NCBI RefSeq assembly: GCF_002293435.1
Contig: NZ_DBDF01000230.1
Location: 1 to 17,019 of the forward strand
DNA length: 17,019 bases
DNA from: Bacteroides sp. UBA939
GTDB lineage: Bacteria > Bacteroidota > Bacteroidia > Bacteroidales > Bacteroidaceae
Direction: 5' to 3'
Shown here: in pieces, positions 11,015 to 17,019 of the stretch
Layout of the letters: each line of letters starts with the position of its first letter
Position numbering within the stretch: the first letter of the stretch is position 1
Program-made: the position numbers and the translations under genes
Notes under the pieces: model-generated
The model's input: only the letters and a program-made list of their open reading frames with translations
Told to the model about the DNA's origin: nothing
Databases searched by the model: none

Positions 11015-13834
11015 TTATTCTTTTTCCGGACTAATCATTGAGACTTCAACCTCATTTTTCTGCTTGAATAAATCATTGGCAAATTTTTGCACATCCTTTG
11101 CTGTGATGCCGTTGATTGTCTGCGTGTAGTCATTAACTCTATTCATACCGGTGTACAAGTATTCGTCAATGCTTCCCAGCCAATAACTGTTTTCTTTCAG
11201 ATCCTCGGCATGTTTCTTCAGCATGAACTCTTTCACTTTATTCAGGTTCTCTTCAGTTGGGCCTGCATTGGCAAGATTGTCCATTTCACCAAAGATAATC
11301 TTCATCAGTTTTTCTCTTTTTGAAGGAGAGGTTTCAAATACAATCTGTACTCCGCCTCTCTCTTTGGGATATTTGGATAAGTTTCCGCCTACGTACACAC
11401 CATAAGTTCCGCCTTCGTCCTCACGCACCTTTTCAGTATAAATCAAGTTCAGAATCTGAGTGGTCATACTTAGCAGGATGTTATTCTTCAGGTTGTACTT
11501 GCAGTCTCCGGTGATGGCAACAAAGTTAGAAGCTTTGGCAGTTTCCTGTTCGCGGATAAACTCGTTCTTGTATACACCTTTGCGGATTTCCTGCTTATTG
11601 TCTTTGAAAGTTTCCTTACGGTTGATGGCAGGCAGCGCGCCCAGGTAGGCGGCTATAAGCGGTTTCATTTCTTCTACATCCACATTGCCCACAAAGATAA
11701 AGGTAAAGTCACTGGCGTCTTTGTAGCGGTCATTGTACATTGACAGGAGCTTGTCATAGTTCATCTGATCCATCATGTCAGCTTTCAGGCGAATGGAACG
11801 CGGATGTCCCATATCTAAAGCATACGTGATACTGTCGCTGAAAGCCACGTTCGGATTCATCGCTTGATTCTGCAATGCAGCTTTGTTACGGTTTACATAC
11901 GATGCGAAGGCTTCGTCGTCGCGGCGCGGAGCAGTGAATGTCAGATAGGTGAGTTGCATCATGGTTTCAAAATCCTTTGGAGAACAGTTGCCGTTCACCG
12001 TTTCCGTCTTGTCACCGATGCCGTAGCTAACGGATGCTTTTTTGCCTGCCAATACCTTCTCCAGGTCGGTAGCGCTGAAATTACCTAAACCGCCGACTGA
12101 CACAGCGCCCAAGCCATTGATGTTGATGATTTCCGAATCCGGGAATATAGAACTACCTCCCAAGCTTACACCTTTCATCAGAATCTGGTCTGCTTTGAAA
12201 TCAGTCTTTTTGATAATTACTTTTACGCCATTGGATAAAGTCAACCTGGTGGTGCCAAATACATCGTCCGTCTGCTCGGAAACTATCTTCCCGCCTTCCG
12301 GAGCTTCTTTCATCAGTGGCTCGTCTGATACTTTATCAACATAAGGGGTCAGCTCTTCAGCTTTTACGTCTTGCAAAATCTTCTTGATGGCATCTTCCGT
12401 AGGCAGTTTCAAGCCTTCTTTCTCAGGGCCGAAAATAGCGACTACCTGGTTGCTGTCTGTTACAAGCGTTGGCATTATCTGATTCAGAACCTGTACCGGG
12501 ATGGCGGGAGCAATCTGGTTGATGATGGCATATTCGTTTTCAATGCCCGGTATGGGTTCATTATCAAGGAAGTTGCGTACATATTGATTTACGTAAGCAT
12601 TATTTTTGCGCTTGTCGCGTTCATTGTAGGCTGACTCCAGGTTGCGCAGGTATTCGGCGCGGGCGCGGTTGTATTCTGTTTCCGTAAAACCGAACTTGCG
12701 TGCGCGTTCCATTTCGCGAAGCAAGGTTGCAAGTCCGTTTTCTACAGCATCTTCTTTGCAGACTGCGACACCGGTAAATGCCTGTTTGGTTTTTGCTACA
12801 AAGAAGTCTCCATCATAGGCTCCGGCATAAATGTACGGCGGGTTAGCCACCTGAATCAGTTCGTTCAGACGGGCATTCAACATGTTACCGATAAGGCTGG
12901 TGGCATAGTTGTGTACCAGATACATGACATTACCTTTCTGGTCATCGGGAGTAGCTTCATGCTTGTTGAAGATGATAGCCTGAATATTGGATTGTTCTTT
13001 ATCCCGGGCAATCATTACAATAGGTTCTTTATTGTCGTTTACCGGATAGTATTCGCGCTTGGCAGCATTGGGTTGAGCCGGAATATCGGAGAATACTTCC
13101 TTGATTTTGGCCTCGATGGCATCTACATCTATATCGCCTACTACGACAATGCCTTGCAAATCGGGGCGATACCATTTCTCATAATAGTCTCTCAAGGTTT
13201 GCGGCTTGAAATTCATTATTACTTCCATTGTGCCGATGGGGAAACAAGTAGCATACTTGGTACCGGCAAACATAAAAGGAAGCAACTTTTCCTGAAAGCG
13301 TTGCATAGCGCTCATGCGTGTGCGCCATTCTTCGTTGATAACTCCGCGTTCTTTATCTATTTCCTTAACGTCCAGGGTCAGGTCATTGCTCCAGTCGTGA
13401 AGAATCAGCAGGCAGGAGTCAATGGCTCCGGCTGTCTTGACAGGAACATTAGAGATGTTGTAAACAGTTTCATCTACCGAAGTATAGGCATTCAGATTCT
13501 CGCCGAACTTAACTCCGATGCGTTCCAGATATTGTTTCAGACCATCACCGGGGAAATGGGTGGTACCATTGAAACTCATGTGTTCGAGGAAGTGCGCCAA
13601 ACCGAGTTGATTTTCTTCTTCCTGTATGGAACCTACTTTCTGGGCAATATAGAAATCAGCCCGGTCGGCAGGAAGGCTATTCTTGCGAATGTAATAGGTT
13701 AAACCATTATCCAGTTTGCCGATGCGTACATTCGGGTCAACGGGAATAGGAGGCATTTGCTGTGCAAAAGCCTGTTGTAAACTGCAACATATTACTATTG
13801 TTACAACTATTAAACTACGAAATAAATGTCTCAT
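11015..13834 (-). CDS. Periplasmic M16-family zinc metalloprotease
   Basis: This 939-residue protein is exported (signal peptide about 1-24, SLQQAFA then Q). The inverted zinc motif HFLEH (81-85) supplies two His ligands and the catalytic Glu. E162 in DKERGVINEEW, 77 residues after the second His, is the expected third ligand. Length and a second M16-like half from about residue 520 (FGTTRLTLSNGVKVIIKK) fit the two-module pitrilysin-type layout. The second half lacks HxxEH, as is usual. It would degrade peptides in the periplasm. It is the first gene of a tight run with the permease, ATPase and NlpC/P60 genes. The gap to the lipid-kinase gene upstream is 85 bases and holds a hairpin facing the other way, so its promoter is unclear. 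Confidence 0.95.
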   Translation of the reverse strand: MRHLFRSLIVVTIVICCSLQQAFAQQMPPIPVDPNVRIGKLDNGLTYYIRKNSLPADRADFYIAQKVGSIQEEENQLGLAHFLEHMSFNGTTHFPGDGLKQYLERIGVKFGENLNAYTSVDETVYNISNVPVKTAGAIDSCLLILHDWSNDLTLDVKEIDKERGVINEEWRTRMSAMQRFQEKLLPFMFAGTKYATCFPIGTMEVIMNFKPQTLRDYYEKWYRPDLQGIVVVGDIDVDAIEAKIKEVFSDIPAQPNAAKREYYPVNDNKEPIVMIARDKEQSNIQAIIFNKHEATPDDQKGNVMYLVHNYATSLIGNMLNARLNELIQVANPPYIYAGAYDGDFFVAKTKQAFTGVAVCKEDAVENGLATLLREMERARKFGFTETEYNRARAEYLRNLESAYNERDKRKNNAYVNQYVRNFLDNEPIPGIENEYAIINQIAPAIPVQVLNQIMPTLVTDSNQVVAIFGPEKEGLKLPTEDAIKKILQDVKAEELTPYVDKVSDEPLMKEAPEGGKIVSEQTDDVFGTTRLTLSNGVKVIIKKTDFKADQILMKGVSLGGSSIFPDSEIININGLGAVSVGGLGNFSATDLEKVLAGKKASVSYGIGDKTETVNGNCSPKDFETMMQLTYLTFTAPRRDDEAFASYVNRNKAALQNQAMNPNVAFSDSITYALDMGHPRSIRLKADMMDQMNYDKLLSMYNDRYKDASDFTFIFVGNVDVEEMKPLIAAYLGALPAINRKETFKDNKQEIRKGVYKNEFIREQETAKASNFVAITGDCKYNLKNNILLSMTTQILNLIYTEKVREDEGGTYGVYVGGNLSKYPKERGGVQIVFETSPSKREKLMKIIFGEMDNLANAGPTEENLNKVKEFMLKKHAEDLKENSYWLGSIDEYLYTGMNRVNDYTQTINGITAKDVQKFANDLFKQKNEVEVSMISPEKE

Positions 13835-13886
13835 TTTTATGAAATTTAAATTGTTTCTTGTCTTATTTGTCGAAAAGGTAGGGGGT

Positions 13887-13911
13887 AAATCACAAAAGAG
13901 TGATTTTTTTT
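13887..13911 (+). terminator. Intrinsic terminator facing the lipid-kinase gene
   Basis: AAATCAC (13887-13893) and GTGATTT (13900-13906) form a 7-bp stem with loop AAAAGA. T-rich sequence continues to 13911 on the plus strand. On the minus strand the hairpin is followed by ACCCCC, so it does not terminate the minus-strand lipid-kinase transcript that ends at 13920. Confidence 0.55.
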
Positions 13912-13919
13912 ATATGATT

Positions 13920-14846
13920 TCAATTCGGTATAATCAATGTAGTCGCTTCATGCATAATGCCGATATCCAATGGGAAATGGCGGTCGAGAATGCGGCCATC
14001 CAAATCGACGGAAGCATTTTGCGCACGTAGCACCTTCACTTCCTGCGTCCGGTATGGCATTACTACTTTATGGTTCAGGATTCTTCCCTGGATAAGCATC
14101 CACAAACCGGATACAAGTTGCAACAACTCCGGGCGGTAAATAACGGAAACATCCAGCCAGCCATTGTACGGAACCGCGCTCGGCGCTTGCCCGTATCCCC
14201 ATGCACTGCCGATGCAGACCGTCATGATACGTCCCCGGATATGCTCATCGTTAATTTTCAGATGCATCCGATGAAGTTTCCGTTCAAAGATTAGTGAGAT
14301 TAGCGCCATGATGTACGACAGGAATTTCACTCCCCAGAAACGTTTGGTCTGATCGGTTATTTTTACGATACGTGCTCCCAGACCTATGTTGATGGCATTG
14401 AGGAAATAGCGTGTCACGTGCTTTTTACCGTCGTAGTAGTTACAAAAGCCTACGTCTATTTTTCGGCGGCGATTGTTTATGATGCAGTCTACCGCATCCT
14501 TGTATTCCGAAGTCATTTCCCAGTATTTGGCAAAGTCGTTTCCTATACCGTTCGGGATAATGCCGATGGCTATTTCTCCTTTGTCCTCGGCATTGGACGA
14601 CATGATGCCGTTAATGGCGTCGTTCAGCGCACCATCGCCTCCCACAACGACTATTGTACGGTAACCATTATTGGCGAGAATACCGGCCAGGCGTTCTACG
14701 GATCCGAATCCTTCGGACTGCACATAGTCGTATGACACGCTTTTGCTGTCCATGTATTCTTTGATTTCTTTCCATCGTTTCTGTACTTTCCGTGTGCCGG
14801 CTTTCGGGTTGTATATCACCCCCCACTTTTCGGGTTTTACACTCAT
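13920..14846 (-). CDS. Diacylglycerol-kinase-family lipid kinase
   Basis: This 308-residue protein has the DAGK catalytic fold and would transfer phosphate from ATP to a lipid such as diacylglycerol at the inner face of the membrane. Motifs are IYNPKAGT (11-18), the nucleotide-binding GGDGALND (69-76) followed by AINGIM, and IPNGIGNDFA (97-106). The family's late DGE motif appears here as DLDGRI (281-286), with Arg (R285) where I expect Glu, so activity or substrate may differ. The length matches YegS/DgkB-type enzymes. It lies 114 bases after miaA on the same strand. A TATCTTTG box just after the miaA stop could give it its own promoter. The exact lipid substrate is not shown. Confidence 0.9.
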   Translation of the reverse strand: MSVKPEKWGVIYNPKAGTRKVQKRWKEIKEYMDSKSVSYDYVQSEGFGSVERLAGILANNGYRTIVVVGGDGALNDAINGIMSSNAEDKGEIAIGIIPNGIGNDFAKYWEMTSEYKDAVDCIINNRRRKIDVGFCNYYDGKKHVTRYFLNAINIGLGARIVKITDQTKRFWGVKFLSYIMALISLIFERKLHRMHLKINDEHIRGRIMTVCIGSAWGYGQAPSAVPYNGWLDVSVIYRPELLQLVSGLWMLIQGRILNHKVVMPYRTQEVKVLRAQNASVDLDGRILDRHFPLDIGIMHEATTLIIPN

Positions 14847-14952
14847 ATTGTTTTTTCTTAGTAAAGTCTCTTACATTATCTTTATCTGCATTGCCTTATC
14901 CGATACAATGCTTATCCGCACTGCATCTTCCGGCTTTCGGCTTCGTAATCGC

Positions 14953-14960
14953 CAAAGATA
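14953..14960 (-). promoter_or_regulatory. Candidate -7 box for the lipid-kinase gene
   Basis: TATCTTTG on the minus strand matches TAnnTTTG exactly and directly follows the miaA stop codon. It would give a leader of about 100 bases. The leader carries two CGGATAAG copies plus a related GATAAAGATAAT stretch. The nearest TTTG upstream is 26 bases away, longer than the usual 19-21, so support is partial. Confidence 0.35.
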
Positions 14961-15881
14961 CTAAATCTCTTTGAATTTTCTTTGTACAAAAGCAATCTTT
15001 TCTTCCATAGGTAGCCGGGCGTCTATCCAATGGATTGTAAATCCGCGCCGTTCCATGCCCCTGAACCAGGTCATTTGCCGCTTGGCGAATTGGTGGATAG
15101 CGATTTCCAACTGGCTGAACATTTCCTGGTACGTTAGTTTTCCTATGGCGTAGAGAGTCAGATATTTGTATTCAAGTCCGTAATAGATAAGGTCGTCCGG
15201 AGCGATGCCCTGCTCTATCAGCCGGCGTACTTCATCTATCATTCCCTCGTTCAGCCGTTGGTGCAGTCGCCGGGATATCTTTTCGCGGCGTAATTCCCGG
15301 TCTATATCCACGCCAATGATGAGGCTGTTCAGCTTGGGAAATTCCCGCTCGTCTACCGGTGTGTGTACGTAATATTCCTCTATCTCAATGGCGCGGATGG
15401 CGCGCTTGGCGGTATCCACGTCCGTTGTGTTATGCAGGGTCTTATACTGTTTCAGTATTCCGGTCAGTTCTTCGAGGGATTTATGGGCAAGTTGCGCGCG
15501 CAATTCCGGATTCTCGGGAACGGGCAATAGTTTGTATCCTCTCAAAACGGATTCCAGATACATTCCTGTGCCACCGCAAAGAATGGGCAGCTTGCCTTTC
15601 TGTTGAATGGTGTTATATGCTGCCAGGAAATCGTGCTGATACTCGAAAACGTTGTATTTATAGCCCGGATCGGCAATATCAATCAGATGGTAGGGAGTTT
15701 GTTTCCCGTTCACCGTATAGTCGGCCAAGTCCTTGCCCGTACCGAGGTCCATGCCGCGGTAAATCTGCCGGGAGTCTGCACTAATGATTTCGGTATTGAG
15801 AACAGTTGCCAATGCTACGGCGAAGGGAGTTTTTCCGGAAGCGGTAGGTCCTAATATGGCTATCAAATCATAATCAGGCAT
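14961..15881 (-). CDS. miaA: tRNA dimethylallyltransferase
   Basis: This 306-residue enzyme adds a dimethylallyl group to N6 of A37 in tRNAs that read codons starting with U. The P-loop is GPTASGKT (11-18). The SADSRQIYRGMDLGTGK stretch (34-50) carries the catalytic Asp (D36), GGTGMYLESVLRG spans 103-115, and FAKRQMTWFRGM (265-276) is the usual C-terminal signature. The length is normal for MiaA. LGTGKD and YGLEYKYLT differ from the E. coli form (IGTAKP) and fit what I recall of one of the two MiaA paralogues in Bacteroides, so a second copy elsewhere is likely. A -7 box lies at 15903-15910. It is divergent from the small RNA and deacetylase. Confidence 0.95.
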   Translation of the reverse strand: MPDYDLIAILGPTASGKTPFAVALATVLNTEIISADSRQIYRGMDLGTGKDLADYTVNGKQTPYHLIDIADPGYKYNVFEYQHDFLAAYNTIQQKGKLPILCGGTGMYLESVLRGYKLLPVPENPELRAQLAHKSLEELTGILKQYKTLHNTTDVDTAKRAIRAIEIEEYYVHTPVDEREFPKLNSLIIGVDIDRELRREKISRRLHQRLNEGMIDEVRRLIEQGIAPDDLIYYGLEYKYLTLYAIGKLTYQEMFSQLEIAIHQFAKRQMTWFRGMERRGFTIHWIDARLPMEEKIAFVQRKFKEI

Positions 15882-15902
15882 AAGTAGTCACACGTTTTTT
15901 TG

Positions 15903-15910
15903 CAAAGATA
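15903..15910 (-). promoter_or_regulatory. -7 box for miaA
   Basis: TATCTTTG on the minus strand matches the Bacteroides -7 consensus, 21 bases ahead of the miaA start, so the leader would be only about 15 bases. The -33 region is T-rich but has no clear TTTG. Confidence 0.55.
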
Positions 15911-15983
15911 TGAAAAAGGAAGTGAAAAAAGCAGGGCAGATTCTTAAATGGTGTTATAAATACACTGTTTTCGCACACAATGC

Positions 15984-16013
15984 TTGTTAGTCTCGAAAAA
16001 ACCCGTACCTTTG
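15984..16013 (+). promoter_or_regulatory. Bacteroides promoter for the small RNA
   Basis: TTG (15984-15986), a spacer of exactly 19 bases, then TACCTTTG (16006-16013). Both elements and the spacing match the Bacteroides housekeeping promoter, making this the best promoter in the window. Transcription should start near 16018-16021. Confidence 0.8.
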
Positions 16014-16019
16014 CAATGT

Positions 16020-16081
16020 GTTTTTCATAGTATTAGATTTAAGGTTAACAAAGGTTGGAGTACAGCGGTACTCCTTTTTTT
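16020..16081 (+). ncRNA. Short terminated RNA upstream of the deacetylase gene
   Basis: A consensus promoter (15984-16013) is followed within about 60 bases by a strong intrinsic terminator. This is a stem of GGAGTAC (16057-16063) and GTACTCC (16068-16074) with loop AGCG, then T7. No ORF fits between them, so the product would be an RNA of about 62 nt. The segment 16033-16056 (TTAGATTTAAGGTTAACAAA and on) looks to me like a recurring element of short Bacteroides RNAs, but that is memory, not a search. It could be a free small RNA or an attenuator leader for the deacetylase gene 58 bases further on. Confidence 0.6.
16057..16081 (+). terminator. Intrinsic terminator of the small RNA
   Basis: A perfect 7-bp stem (16057-16063 with 16068-16074), a four-base loop and seven T residues. 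It lies 57 bases before the deacetylase start codon, so that gene needs read-through or its own promoter. No TAnnTTTG was seen in 16082-16138, only two TATCCGA copies near 16090 and 16113. Confidence 0.88.
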
Positions 16082-16138
16082 ATTTATAACGTATCCGATT
16101 CTTATTAATAATATATCCGAATTTAAAAACTTAATCGC

Positions 16139-16822
16139 ATGAAAAACCTCATTAATCTACTTATGCCTGTGTTGTTTGTACTAACTGCCTGTACTCAGAA
16201 TACAACTTCTCCGAAACTGATTGCACTGACTTTTGATGATGGTCCTAATACCACCACTACCGTACATGTGCTCGAAAAGCTGAAAAAACACGTAATTCCT
16301 GCGTCTTTCTTTGTTATCGGCAATAACATAGACGAAGAGTCTGCAAAGGTTCTGAAACAGGCATTCGACAGGGGATGCGATATTCAGAACCATTCACGCA
16401 CTCATTCCAATATGCCCGACTTGTCTGCTGATGAAATCAAGGAAGAGATAAAATATACTTCTGCGAAGATTCGGGAAGTAACGGGAGTGGAGCCTCTGTT
16501 TTTTCGCCCGCCGTATATCAGCGTTAGTCCGTTGATGCACGAAGTGATTGATCTGACTTTTATTAATGGTGCCGGATGCTTCGATTGGGATCCTGGAGTT
16601 GCAACGGAAGCACGTGCCGCGATGGTTCTGAAAGATGCCGCGGATGGTGGCATCATATTGATGCACGATATGCAGGGTAACCAACAGACGGTTGATGCGC
16701 TTGATATTATAATTCCTGAGTTGAAGAAGCAGGGGTTTGAGTTTGTAACAGTCACCGAGCTGTTCAAACGCAGAGGGATTAATCCTCAAAAAAGAACAAT
16801 GTATAGCAACGTGGCGGATTAA
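16139..16822 (+). CDS. Polysaccharide deacetylase lipoprotein (NodB domain, CE4)
   Basis: This 227-residue enzyme would remove N-acetyl (or other acyl) groups from a polysaccharide or peptidoglycan outside the cytoplasm. A lipoprotein signal ends at LTAC (C18). The NodB motifs are in order: TFDDGP (31-36) with base D33 and metal ligand D34, HSRTH (85-89) with ligands H85 and H89, RPPY (123-126), a DWDPG stretch (149-153) and LMHD (175-178) with H176. All catalytic motifs look intact and the length is typical of a minimal CE4 enzyme. It follows the small RNA and its terminator by 57 bases, so expression may depend on read-through. The substrate is not shown. Confidence 0.93.
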   Translation: MKNLINLLMPVLFVLTACTQNTTSPKLIALTFDDGPNTTTTVHVLEKLKKHVIPASFFVIGNNIDEESAKVLKQAFDRGCDIQNHSRTHSNMPDLSADEIKEEIKYTSAKIREVTGVEPLFFRPPYISVSPLMHEVIDLTFINGAGCFDWDPGVATEARAAMVLKDAADGGIILMHDMQGNQQTVDALDIIIPELKKQGFEFVTVTELFKRRGINPQKRTMYSNVAD

Positions 16823-16867
16823 TAAAACTAAACACCACCGGCATCTGTCAAAACCGTATCTGTACCT

Positions 16868-16953
16868 CACCTTCTCCCCACCTTCTCCTTGTCTATAGAG
16901 AGGGAGTTGGAGAGGAGTTGGAAAGGAGCAGGTAAGGAGCGGGTAAGGAGCGG
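16868..16953. repeat. 11-base tandem repeats, pyrimidine arm then purine arm
   Basis: CACCTTCTCC occurs at 16868-16877 and 16879-16888 (period 11). Then AGTTGGAGAGG (16905-16915), AGTTGGAAAGG (16916-16926), AGCAGGTAAGG (16927-16937), AGCGGGTAAGG (16938-16948) and AGCGG (16949-16953) form 4.5 copies of an 11-base purine-rich unit. The two arms are roughly complementary in character but pair only imperfectly. The remaining sequence to 17019 shows no gene. Confidence 0.8.
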
Positions 16954-17019
16954 ATTGCTTTTTCTTAAATGAGAATTTAGCGGTGGAAATGATTAATAGT
17001 AGTATCTCTATTCTCCTCC

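Noticed and set aside
12911..13702. 263-residue plus-strand ORF opposite the M16 protease
   Set aside because: It overlaps completely with a well-supported protease and shows no domain or start signal.
16394..16870. Minus-strand ORFs opposite the deacetylase
   Set aside because: They lie antisense to an intact NodB-domain gene and show no family features.

Overview
The window looks like chromosomal DNA of a Bacteroides species or a close relative. The reasons are promoters of the Bacteroides type (TTG, 19-base spacer, TAnnTTTG), an RprX/RprY-like two-component pair, a TonB-dependent-type beta-barrel with the usual C-terminal region, a DUF5687 ABC permease and a MiaA with the LGTGK variant. 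I cannot fix the species. No tRNA, rRNA, CRISPR array, transposase or phage gene is visible, and no gene-free stretch exceeds 300 bases.

Region 1 (1-5190) is GC-rich and holds a sensor kinase and response regulator (minus strand), divergent from an outer-membrane beta-barrel gene (plus strand). The divergent intergenic region carries a good promoter for the kinase and several short direct repeats that could be operators. All three genes carry in-frame arrays of about seven-residue (21-base) degenerate repeats. The gap between kinase and regulator carries its own 21-23-base tandem repeats. This repeat invasion of one sensory/outer-membrane locus is the most unusual thing in the window.

Region 2 (5190-7150) is AT-rich. 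An interspersed-repeat-like imperfect palindrome separates it from region 1 and supplies the stop codon and last residues of a 494-residue membrane protein. The soluble half of that protein resembles two degenerate ExbD/TolR-type modules. A divergent 79-residue membrane ORF ends inside a bidirectional terminator; its promoter appears to face the promoter of the 494-residue gene in a palindrome.

Region 3 (7201-15881) is a run of minus-strand genes. In transcription order they are miaA (tRNA modification), a diacylglycerol-kinase-family lipid kinase, a large periplasmic M16 zinc protease, a DUF5687 ABC permease, its ATPase, an NlpC/P60 lipoprotein peptidase and a TraB/GumN-family protein. The protease, permease, ATPase and NlpC/P60 genes are 23, 29 and -4 bases apart and probably form an envelope-maintenance operon.

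Region 4 (15882-17019) has divergent promoters. One drives miaA. The other drives a short terminated RNA of about 62 nt lying ahead of a lipoprotein polysaccharide deacetylase. The window ends with purine-rich and pyrimidine-rich 11-base tandem repeats.
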